Positions 46,603 to 58,079 of a stretch of 64,000 nt of DNA are shown here, in pieces. Origin of the DNA: Bermanella sp. WJH001 (lineage in GTDB: Bacteria > Pseudomonadota > Gammaproteobacteria > Pseudomonadales > Oceanobacteraceae); contig NZ_JASJOO010000003.1 in the NCBI RefSeq assembly GCF_030070105.1, positions 791,155 to 855,154 on the forward strand, read 5' to 3'. A model generated the notes under the pieces. The model had not been told where the DNA came from, made no database searches, and saw only the letters and a program-made list of their open reading frames with translations. The position numbers and the translations under genes are program-made. Positions within the stretch are counted from its first letter, which is position 1, and every line of letters starts with the position of its first letter.

Positions 46603-47247
46603 ATGCAGGATTATCAAAAGGCGTTTATTGAATTTGCCATCGAGCAAGGTGTATTGAAGTTTGGTGAGTTCGAATTAAAGTCTGGCCGCATCAGCCCATA
46701 CTTCTTTAACGCTGGTCTGTTTAATAGTGGTAAAGCCATGTCCACGTTGGCAAAAAGCTATGCGGCGGCCATTGTTAATTCTGGCGTCAACATGGATGTG
46801 CTATTTGGCCCTGCATACAAAGGTATTCCTTTAGCCGCCACAACGGCCATGAGCCTATCTGAAAACTTTGACCGTGAGACGCCATATGCGTTTAACCGTA
46901 AAGAGAAAAAGGCCCATGGTGAAGGTGGAACACTGGTTGGTGCCGCATTAGAAGGTAATATCTTAATTATTGATGATGTGATCACCGCGGGCACCGCCAT
47001 TCGTGAAGTGATGGCTTTGCTTGAAGAGCAGCCCAATGCAAAACCTGCCGGTGTGGTGATTGCGCTAGACCGCCAAGAAAAAGGCAAAGGTGAATTATCG
47101 GCTATTCAAGAAGTTGAGCGTGATTACGGTATTCCGGTGATCAGCATTGTGAAACTTGAGCAAGTAATGGAGTTTGTGGGTCAGCAAGAAGACTTTAAGC
47201 AATACTTCCCAGCTATCAAAGCGTATCGAGACCAATATGGGGTGTAA
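46603..47247 (+). CDS. pyrE: Orotate phosphoribosyltransferase PyrE
   Basis: 214 residues from [20 protein letters not shown]. The PRPP-binding loop is [29 protein letters not shown] and [13 protein letters not shown] are conserved. Makes OMP from orotate and PRPP in pyrimidine synthesis. Divergent from crc and ended by a strong terminator. Confidence 0.97.
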   Translation: MQDYQKAFIEFAIEQGVLKFGEFELKSGRISPYFFNAGLFNSGKAMSTLAKSYAAAIVNSGVNMDVLFGPAYKGIPLAATTAMSLSENFDRETPYAFNRKEKKAHGEGGTLVGAALEGNILIIDDVITAGTAIREVMALLEEQPNAKPAGVVIALDRQEKGKGELSAIQEVERDYGIPVISIVKLEQVMEFVGQQEDFKQYFPAIKAYRDQYGV

Positions 47248-47263
47248 TCCATTATAACGGTCG

Positions 47264-47296
47264 AAAAAAAACCAGAGCATGCTCTGGTTTTTTTTT
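47264..47296. terminator. Terminator between pyrE and slmA
   Basis: AAAAAACCAGAGC and GCTCTGGTTTTTT arms meet around AT; symmetric, serving both convergent genes. Confidence 0.93.
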
Positions 47297-47315
47297 GCTT
47301 AGATTGAATGCCTAT

Positions 47316-47933
47316 TTAAACCGGTGCTACTTGGCGTTGATCCACTAACAGGCTGGCTGCAAGAAACTCCCACTGTTGCCCCCAGTGTGTCAACGGTAGG
47401 GTTTTAAATTCGGTGCGCACGTATTGGCGAATACGCCCCTCAATAATTGCTAATAGCATATTGGCACATGGGCTATCTTCAATGCGAGGCATTTTGTTAT
47501 CGCGTAATTCACTTTCACGTAGAATTTGTTTGAGCTGGGTTTCTAGGCGCTCAAAAAATTGTGCAATGCGTGCACGTAAACGTTCGGTTTCACCTGATAG
47601 GGCATCGCCGGTTAATATGCGGCACATGCCAGGATTTTTTTCAGCGAAGGTTAAAATCAGGGTCATGGCATGTTCAAGACGAGACAAGGTGCTGTCATGC
47701 TCGGTACGAATACGATTGATGCGCGTAAAAATAGTGGCTTCAATGAATTCGATTAAACCTTCAAACATTTTTGCTTTGCTTGGGAAGTGACGATATAAAG
47801 CGGCTTCGCTCACACCCACTTCTTTTGCAAGATTTGCCGTGGTAATGCGAGCACCAGGGTTCATCTCAAGCATGTGCGCGAGCGCTTGCAAAATTTGCTG
47901 TTTACGAGAAGGTTTTTGTGGGGATTCCGTCAT
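47316..47933 (-). CDS. slmA: Nucleoid occlusion factor SlmA
   Basis: 205 residues, TetR fold. The N-terminal helix-turn-helix reads ITTANLAKEVGVSEAALYRHFPSKAKMFEGLIEFIE, exactly the SlmA type, and NPGMCRILTGDALSGETERL is diagnostic. DNA-bound SlmA blocks FtsZ ring formation over the nucleoid. It stands between pyrE and argB as in many gammaproteobacteria. Confidence 0.93.
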   Translation of the reverse strand: MTESPQKPSRKQQILQALAHMLEMNPGARITTANLAKEVGVSEAALYRHFPSKAKMFEGLIEFIEATIFTRINRIRTEHDSTLSRLEHAMTLILTFAEKNPGMCRILTGDALSGETERLRARIAQFFERLETQLKQILRESELRDNKMPRIEDSPCANMLLAIIEGRIRQYVRTEFKTLPLTHWGQQWEFLAASLLVDQRQVAPV

Positions 47934-48099
47934 ACGTATATTTTGCTTGAATCACAAAGAAGTCCAATCCTAATGCGCTGATAACTAAGTCGCAATGGCT
48001 AATGACAATTTTCGTGATCTGGTTGTGGTTAAGTGGAAAACTAAACCCATTAATAGCTAGTTTTCCACCCTATTAAAGCGAGCAATTAAAACAAACGGG

Positions 48100-49074
<975 letters not shown>

Positions 49075-50493
49075 TTAATTGCATGACGAATTTGTTGAAG
49101 CAAGTGCGAGGCTGTTCAGTTCAGACAAATCAAGTTGTGGCACATGGGCATGTAATTCGTTGGTGGTGAGTTCAATCAGCGGTGCTAAGGCTTCGGGCTT
49201 GGCCACTTCAAAGCGCACGGTTAAACATGAGGTAGTGTTGCTGGCGCGAACCAGTACCCAGCCCTGCGGAAAACGCACTCGTAATCCATCAATGTCAGAG
49301 ATGTCCTGCCCTTTGAAACAATTGCCTTGAAGTATGTTCATAATCGAAAACTTTTCGTCGCTTTTGACGGGAATTTGAATTTCTTCAGTGGCAGTGGGGT
49401 GAGGCAAGGCATTTAGCCGCTCATGCAAACTAAGATCACTTTGGCTGATTAAGTGGCATATTCGAAGGCCTGCGTAAATGCCATCGTCCACACCAATACC
49501 GTGTTCATCATTAAATAAAATGTGGCCGCTTAGTTCGGTAGCAAAGGCCGCATTGGTTTCTATAATGGCGCGTTTCATACTGGTGTGACCCGTAGCGATC
49601 ATCTTAGGTATGCCGCCCCATTGTTGGGTATAGGTGGTGAGTAGTTCGGTGCACTTCACATCAAATAAAATGGTTTGTTTGCCTTCGCGCTTAAGGATGT
49701 CTTCAACAAATAATAAACTTAAACGGTCCGGTAAAATGGCTTGGCCAGTATGATCAACCACTCCCACACGATCAGCATCACCGTCTAGGGCAATGCCTAT
49801 GTCAGCATTATTTTCGTTAACGGCATTTTGCAGCCAAGTTAAGTTTTTTAATTTAGCCGGGTCGGGATGGTGTAGAGGGAAATTACCATCAATATCACAA
49901 GCGATTTCAATGACCTTAGCGCCAATTTGTTTTAACGCGTCCCGTGCAATGGGCCCACCAGCGCCATTGCCTGCATCTAAAACCACTGTTAATGGACGTT
50001 TTAATTCTAGGTTTTGAACTAGGCGTTGCTGATAGTCATCAATTAAATGGCTGGCATCATTAATATGACCTTGGCCTGTTTTAAATAAATTTAATTTAAT
50101 ACGCGAGAGTAAAACTTGAATGTCTTCGCCACTGCGCGGGCTGCCCGCGACGGCAATTTTAATACCGTTATCTTGTTTTGGGTTGTGGCTGCCGGTGATC
50201 ATGGCGCAACTTTGACCATTGTGTTTAATGGTCCAAAAACAAACAGCGGTGGGGCAAAGCCCAATGATATTAACGTTACAGCCTGTGCTGCAAATACCAC
50301 TGACAAGAGCGTCGCGTAACGATGGGCTCGACAGTCGGCCATCCCATGCCACGTAACATTGTTGCTGCCCAGCTTGTATGATTTCACTGCCCAAGGCTTG
50401 GCCAATTAAATGCGCAGTGCGCTCATTTAATTGGGTTGGGTATTCACCACGAATGTCATACTCGCGGAAGATGTCTTGAGCAATGGAAGTCAT
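49075..50493 (-). CDS. algC: Phosphomannomutase/phosphoglucomutase (AlgC-like)
   Basis: 472 residues from MTSIAQDIFREYDIRGEYPT. Phosphoserine loop MITGSHNPKQDNGIK, metal loop ALDGDADRVG, sugar-binding ELSGHILFNDEHGIGVDDGI and phosphate-binding RASNTTSCLTVRFE are all there. Interconverts mannose or glucose 6- and 1-phosphates for exopolysaccharide and LPS precursors. The dut-algC-argB order matches Pseudomonas. Confidence 0.92.
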   Translation of the reverse strand: MTSIAQDIFREYDIRGEYPTQLNERTAHLIGQALGSEIIQAGQQQCYVAWDGRLSSPSLRDALVSGICSTGCNVNIIGLCPTAVCFWTIKHNGQSCAMITGSHNPKQDNGIKIAVAGSPRSGEDIQVLLSRIKLNLFKTGQGHINDASHLIDDYQQRLVQNLELKRPLTVVLDAGNGAGGPIARDALKQIGAKVIEIACDIDGNFPLHHPDPAKLKNLTWLQNAVNENNADIGIALDGDADRVGVVDHTGQAILPDRLSLLFVEDILKREGKQTILFDVKCTELLTTYTQQWGGIPKMIATGHTSMKRAIIETNAAFATELSGHILFNDEHGIGVDDGIYAGLRICHLISQSDLSLHERLNALPHPTATEEIQIPVKSDEKFSIMNILQGNCFKGQDISDIDGLRVRFPQGWVLVRASNTTSCLTVRFEVAKPEALAPLIELTTNELHAHVPQLDLSELNSLALASTNSSCN

Positions 50494-50512
50494 ATGCGTC
50501 CTGCAAATGGGT

Positions 50513-50971
50513 TTATTTTGTGCCGGTTGAACCGAAACCACCTTCACCACGATCGGTTGCTTCAAACTCGCTGACTAAATCAAACTCAGCTTGAACAACC
50601 GGTACAATCACAAGTTGCGCGATGCGCTCGCCCACTTCCATGGTGAAGGCCGTGTCGCTGCGATTCCAGCAACTTACCATTAATTCACCTTGGTAATCAC
50701 TATCTATTAATCCCACAAGGTTGCCAAGTACGATACCGTGTTTATGACCTAACCCACTGCGTGGCAAAATCATCGCCGCAAGGCCCGTATCTTCAATGTA
50801 AATAGACATGCCGGTTGGGATCAGTTTGGTTTCGCCCGGTTGCAATACCAAGGTGTCTTCAAGACAGGCACGCAAGTCTAAACCGGCACTGCCGTCAGTA
50901 CCGTAATGGGGCAGTGGAATGTCATTGCCAAGACGATTATCTAATAATTTAACTTGAAAGCGTTTTTTCAT
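50513..50971 (-). CDS. dut: Deoxyuridine triphosphatase Dut
   Basis: 152 residues with all five dUTPase motifs: [53 protein letters not shown] and the C-terminal [10 protein letters not shown]. Converts dUTP to dUMP, keeping uracil out of DNA. Between coaBC and algC, with 8 bp to coaBC. Confidence 0.97.
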   Translation of the reverse strand: MKKRFQVKLLDNRLGNDIPLPHYGTDGSAGLDLRACLEDTLVLQPGETKLIPTGMSIYIEDTGLAAMILPRSGLGHKHGIVLGNLVGLIDSDYQGELMVSCWNRSDTAFTMEVGERIAQLVIVPVVQAEFDLVSEFEATDRGEGGFGSTGTK

Positions 50972-50979
50972 GGTGAGTC

Positions 50980-52185
50980 CTAAATGTCTTTTGGCAGCTT
51001 AGCGGCAATGTGTTCGATTATTTTTTGCGAAAGCACGTATTTGCTGGCTTGGCTGTATTCGGTTGAGGCGTCTTGATCAATGATGATAATGGCATTGTCA
51101 TCACTGTTAAATCCAATGTGTTGAGAGCTGACGTCGTTGGCTACCACCATGTTGAGTTTTTTCTTTTCTAATTTACCACGGGCATAAGCAACAACATCTT
51201 GAGTCTCCGCGGCAAAGCCCACGCAAAACGGTCGATTGTCTTGTGCGGCAACGGTGGCAATGATGTCTGGGTTTTTGATGAGATGAATATGCATATCATC
51301 TTGGTTCTTTTTAATTTTTTGATCGCACACATCAGCAGGGCGATAGTCGGCCACAGCCGCTGCTCCAATAAATATATCGGTTTCTGGCAGAACGGCCATC
51401 ACGGCATCCAGCATGTTTTGTGCGCTTTCAACATTGGTGCGATGTACGCGCTCAGGGGTCGGTAAATGAACCGGTCCGCTGATTAAATTCACTTTAGCGC
51501 CTGCCTCTTGGGCGGCTCTGGCTAAGGAAAACCCCATTTTGCCACTACTGTGATTACTGATGTAACGCACAGGATCAATGGCTTCACGGGTTGGGCCGGC
51601 TGTAATGGTGATGGTTTTACCCGATAGCACTTTACGCTCAAATTGTTCGGCTAAACGACGTGCTAGTTCTAATGGCTCTAACATGCGTCCAGGGCCCACA
51701 TCGCCGCAGGCTTGCTCCCCTTGATCAGGACCCCAGATTTGTACCGGTTTTAAGCTTTGTAACTGTTTAAGATTATTTTGGGTTATCTCATCTGCCCACA
51801 TGGCTTGGTTCATGGCTGGGGCAATGGCTAGGGGAGCAATACTGGCAAGGCAAAGGGTGGTCAGTAAATCGTTCCCCATGCCTGAGGTCATGCGTGCAAT
51901 GAAATTGGCACTGGCAGGGGCCACTAATATAAAGTCCGCCCACTTAGCTAATTCAATGTGACCCATGCCAGCTTCGGCTTCTGGGTCAAGCAAGCTATGA
52001 TGAACTGGATTGCCAGAAAGCGCTTGCAAGGTTAACGGTGTAATAAACTCTTTAGCACCATCGGTCATGACCACACGCACTTGTGCGCCATGGGTGACCA
52101 AAGCGCGAACAAGTTCAGCGGTTTTATAGGCAGCAATACCACCTGTGATGCCTAATAAAATACGTTTGTTGGTTAGCCTTTGCAT
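50980..52185 (-). CDS. coaBC: Bifunctional CoaBC (PPC decarboxylase / PPC synthetase)
   Basis: 401 residues from [21 protein letters not shown]-terminal flavin-dependent CoaC domain has [10 protein letters not shown], the catalytic His in [10 protein letters not shown] and PAMNQAMW; the C-terminal CoaB domain has [24 protein letters not shown] and [17 protein letters not shown]. Two successive steps of coenzyme A synthesis. Divergent from radC. Confidence 0.96.
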   Translation of the reverse strand: MQRLTNKRILLGITGGIAAYKTAELVRALVTHGAQVRVVMTDGAKEFITPLTLQALSGNPVHHSLLDPEAEAGMGHIELAKWADFILVAPASANFIARMTSGMGNDLLTTLCLASIAPLAIAPAMNQAMWADEITQNNLKQLQSLKPVQIWGPDQGEQACGDVGPGRMLEPLELARRLAEQFERKVLSGKTITITAGPTREAIDPVRYISNHSSGKMGFSLARAAQEAGAKVNLISGPVHLPTPERVHRTNVESAQNMLDAVMAVLPETDIFIGAAAVADYRPADVCDQKIKKNQDDMHIHLIKNPDIIATVAAQDNRPFCVGFAAETQDVVAYARGKLEKKKLNMVVANDVSSQHIGFNSDDNAIIIIDQDASTEYSQASKYVLSQKIIEHIAAKLPKDI

Positions 52186-52251
52186 ACTTGCTCCTTGAAC
52201 CTTGGCGCAGTATAACAACAAACTGATTCATGGATGAACAGGCGAGACGAT

Positions 52252-52929
52252 ATGGCCATCACAGATTGGCCTGTGGATGAACGACCACGGGAAAAATTGC
52301 TCATAAAAGGGCCAGCTGCGTTAAGCGATGCTGAATTATTAGCCATCTTTTTACGCACAGGGATCACTGGCATGACGGCGGTGGATTTGTCTCGGCACCT
52401 ATTAACTCGGTTTAACGGGTTAAGACCTTTACTGGAGGCCAGCCAAGCTGAGTTTTGTGAGCACCTGGGGCTTGGTCCTGCCAAGTTTGCCCAGTTACAA
52501 GCCGTGCTTGAAATGGGCCGGCGGCATTTACAGCAGACATTGGACAAACCTGATGGCTTTACCAACCCAGACGCAGTGCGTCAGTATTTAACGAGTCGCT
52601 TAAGGCATGTGCCCCATGAAGTGTTTGCGTGTTTATTCTTAGATAACCAACATCGCTTGATTACCTATGAAGAGCTATTTCGTGGCACAATAGACGGCGC
52701 AAGTGTATACCCACGGGAAGTGGTTAAAAAAGTGCTCTTGCACAATGCAGCTGCAGTGATTTTTGCTCATAACCACCCATCGGGTGTGGCTGAGCCCAGT
52801 GATAGTGATGAACGAATCACCCATAAACTGCAGCAGGCACTTCAATTAGTAGATGTTCGCGTACTAGATCACTTTATAGTGGGCGATAATGACGTACTCT
52901 CAATGGCTGAGCGTGGTTTATTAATGTAA
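52252..52929 (+). CDS. radC: RadC-family JAB/MPN domain protein
   Basis: 225 residues from [20 protein letters not shown]; an ATG 18 bp upstream is less family-like. A helix-hairpin-helix region ([32 protein letters not shown]) is followed by the JAMM metal motif [14 protein letters not shown]. Divergent from coaBC as in many bacteria. Biological role unclear, historically linked to DNA repair. Confidence 0.93.
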   Translation: MAITDWPVDERPREKLLIKGPAALSDAELLAIFLRTGITGMTAVDLSRHLLTRFNGLRPLLEASQAEFCEHLGLGPAKFAQLQAVLEMGRRHLQQTLDKPDGFTNPDAVRQYLTSRLRHVPHEVFACLFLDNQHRLITYEELFRGTIDGASVYPREVVKKVLLHNAAAVIFAHNHPSGVAEPSDSDERITHKLQQALQLVDVRVLDHFIVGDNDVLSMAERGLLM

Positions 52930-52989
52930 CCACAGGTCAACGGAATTGAGATTTAGCTGTAACAGGCAGAAAAGGAAGTATTCGAGTTT

Positions 52990-55284
52990 ATGTTGTCACG
53001 AATTTTATGTCTGCTTTGTGGGCTGTTGCTCTCAATTGGTGTGCAGGCTTCTACAGAGTCGATTCAAGTGGAATCGGCTTATGTTTATGCTGAGCAATCT
53101 CGCTCGCTACCTATGGTTCAATCCTTAGACGAATCCAACTGGCATCATGTGACGGCGTTTGGCAGTCATGGCTTTGTAAGTGGTGAGTTTTGGTTGCGCA
53201 CACGTTTACATAATGTGGGTGATGCTGCTCAAACTGTGGTGTTGCGTTTCACTTACCCGTCCCATGATGAAGTCGATTTTTACGAATTAGATCGTGACGC
53301 ACGCTTATTGCAATCGTGGCAAATGGGTGACATGCGTGACCAATCTGACATTCAATTAATGGATAAACATCCTGCTATAAAAATATCCCTATCGGCACAA
53401 GAAGAAAAATGGATTTATGCTCGTGTTAAAAGTGTGAATGCCATGGTGTTAAGTTTGGATATTTTGAGTGAATCAGAACATCAAAAAAGCATCCATTTAC
53501 AAATTATTTTATCTGGTTTTATTTATGGCGTGTTGCTGGTGATGGCGTTATATAACTTTGTCTTAGCGGTGAGTATGCGAGATAAAGCTTATTATGTTTA
53601 TGTATTGTATGTATTAACCTTTTTAAGTTTTGTTTTGGTATTAAGTGGTGATGGTTATTTTTATCTCTGGCCAAACTATTCTGAGCTAAATCAAATGTTA
53701 TTGCCCATATTGGCTGGGTTTTTAATCATTCCCTCTTTAGCGTTTCCTTATTATTTGTTGGATATCAAAAAACACGCACCCAGTGTGATGTGGTTTTATC
53801 GAATCGCGGCTATTTTAGCCTCTGTGTTTTTGGTGTGTATTCCAATGCTTGGCGTGGCGCAATCCATTGTCTTGATAAATACTCTGACGGTCGCGTTATC
53901 CATCACAATGTTGGCAGTTGGCATTTTCTTGTCATATAAAAACGTACCGCTGGCAAAAATTTATACCTTAGCATGGTTTATTTTGTTGCTAGGATTGGCC
54001 GTTTTGTCATTGGCTTCTTTAGGTGTCATTGAAAACAATTTAATGACGCGTAACGCCGGTTTGCTCGGTGGTGTCATTGAGGTTGTAATTTTATCTCTGG
54101 TTTTATCTCAGCATATTTCTCAAGAGCGTAATGCCAAGTTGCAAGCGGTTAAAGATGCCATGCGCAATCGCAAGCTGTTTCAGGAATTATTTGATCAAGC
54201 GCCAGTCGGTATCGTACGTTTTGATTTAAACGGCACCATTGTCACGATTAATCCTATGTTGACCCGCATGCTGGGATTTAACAGTAAAGAACAAGCTCTC
54301 GCGCAAACCAATGTATTAAAAAATGTCATTACTAATCATAAGTTGGTGCGACAGCAGTTAATTGAACACAAAGAAGTGCTTGATAAGCAAATGGAGCTAA
54401 GAACAGCTAACGGTGATCGGATTCCTTGTTCGGTGAGTTTGCATTTTTATGAAGAACTGGGTCATCAATATATAGAAGCTTATGTGACAGATATTTCTGA
54501 GCGCATTGACGCGCAGAATATTCGTGAATACATGGAACAAGAACGCATGACGTCTATTGAGCAACTGGTAACAGGTGTGGCTCATGAAATTAATACACCA
54601 TTGGGTGTAAACATTACTTCCGTTAGCCACATTAAAGAAATTATTGATGAAGTAGATGGCGAGATGCAGCGCCGAAGTTTAACCCGAGATCGATTTGTTC
54701 AGTTTATAAGTGATAGTCAGCAGCTTTTGGATATTGTGACTCATAACCTGCAAAAAATGTCTAATCTTGTGCGTCGATTCAAGCTCGTGTCGGTAAGCCA
54801 TACCGATAAAGTCACCATGAATTTAAAGCAGCATTTAGAGCTTAGTTTACATAGCCACTTGTTTATTGGCCAAGATATTCACATAGAGCTTAATTGTGAT
54901 GACGGTGTAAATATTCAAAGTTACCCTGCGGCATGGAATATCATAGTTGAGCAATTACTAGAGAACAGTATTGTGCATGGATTTACGCCAGAACAGATCC
55001 ATAAAAAAATTACCATTACTGTTAGTCAACTGAGTCATCATGAGTGGTGTTTTGACTATAAAGATAATGGCCAAGGTTTGGCAAAAGATATTGCTAATCG
55101 AGTATTTGATCCATTTGTGACAACAAAGCGTGGCAGTAGCGATCACGCAGGCTTAGGTTTGTACCGAATATTTAATCTGGTGCATCGGGTGTTTGATGGC
55201 GAGGTCAGCGTGAAGAATGGTCCAGGGTTTCATCTAACCTTGATTTTTAAAGTTGATGAAGAGGCATTAGTTGCAATAGCCTAG
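52990..55284 (+). CDS. 7TM-DISM sensor histidine kinase with PAS domain
   Basis: 764 residues. Signal peptide, then a periplasmic 7TMR-DISMED2 domain (about 25-165; FGSHGFVSGEFWLRTRLHN), then seven membrane helices (about 180-375), a PAS domain (about 395-500; LFQELFDQAPVGIVRFDLNG) and a kinase core: H-box TGVAHEINTPLGVNI, N-box EQLLENSIVHGF, G1 DNGQGLAKDI and G2 GSSDHAGLGLYRIF. Probably senses a carbohydrate or membrane signal. No response regulator gene is adjacent, so the partner is elsewhere. Confidence 0.88.
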   Translation: MLSRILCLLCGLLLSIGVQASTESIQVESAYVYAEQSRSLPMVQSLDESNWHHVTAFGSHGFVSGEFWLRTRLHNVGDAAQTVVLRFTYPSHDEVDFYELDRDARLLQSWQMGDMRDQSDIQLMDKHPAIKISLSAQEEKWIYARVKSVNAMVLSLDILSESEHQKSIHLQIILSGFIYGVLLVMALYNFVLAVSMRDKAYYVYVLYVLTFLSFVLVLSGDGYFYLWPNYSELNQMLLPILAGFLIIPSLAFPYYLLDIKKHAPSVMWFYRIAAILASVFLVCIPMLGVAQSIVLINTLTVALSITMLAVGIFLSYKNVPLAKIYTLAWFILLLGLAVLSLASLGVIENNLMTRNAGLLGGVIEVVILSLVLSQHISQERNAKLQAVKDAMRNRKLFQELFDQAPVGIVRFDLNGTIVTINPMLTRMLGFNSKEQALAQTNVLKNVITNHKLVRQQLIEHKEVLDKQMELRTANGDRIPCSVSLHFYEELGHQYIEAYVTDISERIDAQNIREYMEQERMTSIEQLVTGVAHEINTPLGVNITSVSHIKEIIDEVDGEMQRRSLTRDRFVQFISDSQQLLDIVTHNLQKMSNLVRRFKLVSVSHTDKVTMNLKQHLELSLHSHLFIGQDIHIELNCDDGVNIQSYPAAWNIIVEQLLENSIVHGFTPEQIHKKITITVSQLSHHEWCFDYKDNGQGLAKDIANRVFDPFVTTKRGSSDHAGLGLYRIFNLVHRVFDGEVSVKNGPGFHLTLIFKVDEEALVAIA

Positions 55285-55302
55285 GTCACAAGACCTAGGC
55301 TA
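55277..55302. terminator. Hairpin spanning the stop codon of the kinase gene
   Basis: TAGCCTAGGTC-ACAA-GACCTAGGCTA, 11-bp perfect stem followed by TTTATTATTTTATTTT; shared by the convergent kinase and proC genes. The kinase stop codon lies in the left arm. Confidence 0.85.
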
Positions 55303-55311
55303 TTTATTATT

Positions 55312-56130
55312 TTATTTTGCAAGTTCTTTGCTAAGTTCAATGCTGCGATTAAAAGCAGCTTCCATTGCTGTTTTTACGCTGGCTTCTAGGCCTTGTTTTT
55401 GAAAACTTAAAATAGCTTGCTCAGTGGTGCCGTTTGGCGAGGTAACATTCTTGCGAAGTTGGGCAGGCTCAAGCTCACTTTTACTGGCCATTGTCGCCGC
55501 ACCCAGTGCCGTTTGCAGCGCTAGCTGTTTTGCGGTTTCAGCGGTTAAACCAAGTTGCTCGCCAGCACTAATCATTGATTCGATAAACAAAAAGAAATAC
55601 GCAGGCCCACTGCCGGATAACGCCGTTACCGCATCTAATTCCGTTTCACTATTTACCCAAACACTGATACCCACGGCACTTAAAATTGAATTGGTCAGTG
55701 CCTTTTCATCATCGCTGACATTTTGGTTGGCCAATAAACCACTAGCACCTTGTTGGACAAGAGCAGGTGTATTTGGCATACAGCGCACGATGGATAAATC
55801 TGAACTGGTCCAAGCACTCAAGCTTTCTAAGCTAATGCCAGCTGCCACTGAGATAATTAATGGCTTCTTTTTATCAAAAGCAGACTTCAATGGCGCAATC
55901 ACTTGCTGCATGACTTGCGGTTTTACTGCGAGTATGACCACATCCGCTTGAGCAATAACGGCTTCGTTATCACCGTTGGTGTTCACGTTAAATTGCTGAG
56001 CAAGCTCATCTAATTTTTCTTGGCTTGGGTCGCTGACAAAAATGGATTGGCTGTCGTAACCATTCTCGATTAATCCGCCTAAAATGGCGCTGGCCATATT
56101 GCCGCCACCAATAAATGCAATCGCTGTCAT
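55312..56130 (-). CDS. proC: Pyrroline-5-carboxylate reductase ProC
   Basis: 272 residues. Rossmann motif FIGGGNMASAILGGLIENGY, VILAVKPQVM, CMPNTPALVQQGASGL and the substrate-binding ALSGSGPAYFFLFIESM with VTSPNGTTEQAI are present. Last step of proline synthesis. yggS lies just upstream on the same strand, 20 bp away, as in many gammaproteobacteria. Confidence 0.97.
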   Translation of the reverse strand: MTAIAFIGGGNMASAILGGLIENGYDSQSIFVSDPSQEKLDELAQQFNVNTNGDNEAVIAQADVVILAVKPQVMQQVIAPLKSAFDKKKPLIISVAAGISLESLSAWTSSDLSIVRCMPNTPALVQQGASGLLANQNVSDDEKALTNSILSAVGISVWVNSETELDAVTALSGSGPAYFFLFIESMISAGEQLGLTAETAKQLALQTALGAATMASKSELEPAQLRKNVTSPNGTTEQAILSFQKQGLEASVKTAMEAAFNRSIELSKELAK

Positions 56131-56150
56131 GTGTTATCCTTATTTATAAA

Positions 56151-56840
56151 TTAAATTCGTTGTCCAAAAATAGCGGTACCCACTCGAACCATATTGCTGC
56201 CACAGGCAATGGCCAGTTCAAGATCGCCACTCATGCCCATGGAAAGGGTATCAACCTGTGCATACTGCTGTTTTAATTTTTCATAAGCTTGATGCATGGC
56301 AGTAAATTCATTTTTTAATTGGGCTTCATCTTGGGGTGCTGGTATGCACATGAGGCCGCGCAACGTAAGGTTAGGTTGCTGGTTTATCATTTCAGCGAGC
56401 GCAGGGATGTCATTCAAAGAGATGCCCGATTTACTGTCTTGATCGCTAATGTTCACTTGGATCAATACATTTAACGCCGGTAAATGGGCTGGGCGCTGAT
56501 CGTTTAATCGCTGCGCAATTTTATCTCTGTCGATGGTATGCACCCAAGAAAAGTGTTCGCTGACGAGGCGGGTTTTATTGGATTGAATGGGTCCAATAAA
56601 GTGCCACTGTATATCTAATTCTTTTAAGGCGTTCACTTTATCAACCCCTTCTTGTACATAGTTTTCTCCAAAGCAGCGTTGACCTTGTTGATAAATGGCG
56701 GCAATGGATTCGCAGGGGTGTTTTTTTGAAACCGCTAACAGGGCAACCGCTTGATCATGCTGCTTTGCTAGTGCTTCAACCTCGGCCTTAACCCCCTGAT
56801 AGCGCTGAATTAAATTGTGGCTAGATTCTAAATCTGTCAT
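56151..56840 (-). CDS. yggS: YggS/PLPBP-family pyridoxal phosphate homeostasis protein
   Basis: 229 residues. The PLP Lys is in LLAVSKKHP, followed by FGENYVQEGVDK, WHFIGPIQSNKTR, VNISDQDSKSGI and the end MSGDLELAIACGSNMVRVGTAIFG. Single-domain alanine-racemase-like barrel without known enzyme activity. Operon with proC and divergent from pilT. Confidence 0.95.
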   Translation of the reverse strand: MTDLESSHNLIQRYQGVKAEVEALAKQHDQAVALLAVSKKHPCESIAAIYQQGQRCFGENYVQEGVDKVNALKELDIQWHFIGPIQSNKTRLVSEHFSWVHTIDRDKIAQRLNDQRPAHLPALNVLIQVNISDQDSKSGISLNDIPALAEMINQQPNLTLRGLMCIPAPQDEAQLKNEFTAMHQAYEKLKQQYAQVDTLSMGMSGDLELAIACGSNMVRVGTAIFGQRI

Positions 56841-57001
56841 GGTTTTATTTTCAGGTCTGGTTACAATGTTGGGTTAAATTAATCATAAAAATAATGACGG
56901 CCAGCAGGATGTCGGCCCGTTTTACGCATTATCGCACGTACAGGATTCAGGATGAACTAAACTAAATCTGTTTAGCGATCACACAGCGGAGCATCAGTTT
57001 C

Positions 57002-58036
57002 ATGGATATCACGGAATTACTCGCCTTTTCAGCCAAACAAGGGGCGTCTGACTTACATTTATCAGCCGGTTTACCACCTATGATCCGTGTAGACGGTGAA
57101 GTTCGCCGTATCAACTTGCCTTCATTAAGTCATAAAGAAGTACACTCTTTAGTGTATGACATTATGAACGATAAGCAGCGTAAAGACTTCGAAGAATTCC
57201 TCGAAACCGATTACTCATTTGAAGTGCCTGGTGTGGCGCGTTTTCGTGTTAACGCGTTTAACCACAACCGTGGTGCCGGTGCGGTATTTCGTACCATCCC
57301 ATCTAAAGTCCTGACGTGTGATGATTTAGGCATGGGTCAAATATTCAAAGATTTAGCGGTTAAACCCCGTGGTTTGGTCTTGGTGACAGGGCCAACGGGT
57401 TCGGGTAAATCAACCACGCTAGCGGCCATGCTTGATTACTTAAACGATAATTTCTACAAACACATTCTGACCGTTGAAGACCCAATCGAATTTGTACACC
57501 AAAGCAAAAAATCCCTGATTAACCAGCGTGAAGTACACCGCGATACATTAGGGTTTAACGAAGCCTTGCGGTCTGCGCTACGTGAAGACCCTGACGTGAT
57601 ATTAGTTGGTGAGATGCGTGACTTAGAGACCATTCGCTTAGCGTTAACCGCTGCAGAAACCGGTCACTGTGTATTTGGCACCCTGCACACCACCAGCGCG
57701 GCAAAAACCATTGACCGTATTGTGGATGTGTTCCCTGCGGAAGAAAAAGCCATGGTACGTTCCATGTTGTCTGAGTCTCTACAGGGGGTTATCTCCCAGT
57801 GCCTATTAAAGAAAAAAGGCGGCGGCCGTGTGGCGGCTCATGAAATTATGGTGGGTACACCAGCCATTCGTAACCTGATTCGTGAAGATAAAGTGGCGCA
57901 AATGTACAGTGCGATTCAAACCGGTAGCGCGCTAGGCATGATCACCATGGATCAAAGCCTTAAAAACCTTGTACAAAAAGGCATTGTGACCCCTGAAGCG
58001 GCTCGTGAAAAAGCAAAGAGCCCTGAACAATTTTAA
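57002..58036 (+). CDS. pilT: Type IV pilus retraction ATPase PilT
   Basis: 344 residues. Starts MDITELLAFSAKQGASDLHLSAGLPPMIRV; Walker A GPTGSGKSTT, Asp box EDPIEFVHQ, Walker B VILVGEMRDLETIRLALTA, His box HCVFGTLHTTSA and the PilT-specific AIRNLIRE are all visible. Drives pilus retraction for twitching and DNA uptake. pilU follows after 43 bp. Confidence 0.97.
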   Translation: MDITELLAFSAKQGASDLHLSAGLPPMIRVDGEVRRINLPSLSHKEVHSLVYDIMNDKQRKDFEEFLETDYSFEVPGVARFRVNAFNHNRGAGAVFRTIPSKVLTCDDLGMGQIFKDLAVKPRGLVLVTGPTGSGKSTTLAAMLDYLNDNFYKHILTVEDPIEFVHQSKKSLINQREVHRDTLGFNEALRSALREDPDVILVGEMRDLETIRLALTAAETGHCVFGTLHTTSAAKTIDRIVDVFPAEEKAMVRSMLSESLQGVISQCLLKKKGGGRVAAHEIMVGTPAIRNLIREDKVAQMYSAIQTGSALGMITMDQSLKNLVQKGIVTPEAAREKAKSPEQF

Positions 58037-58079
58037 TAATGATCAGTATTCATAGCGAAAGCCGTGAGAAGGACAAGCA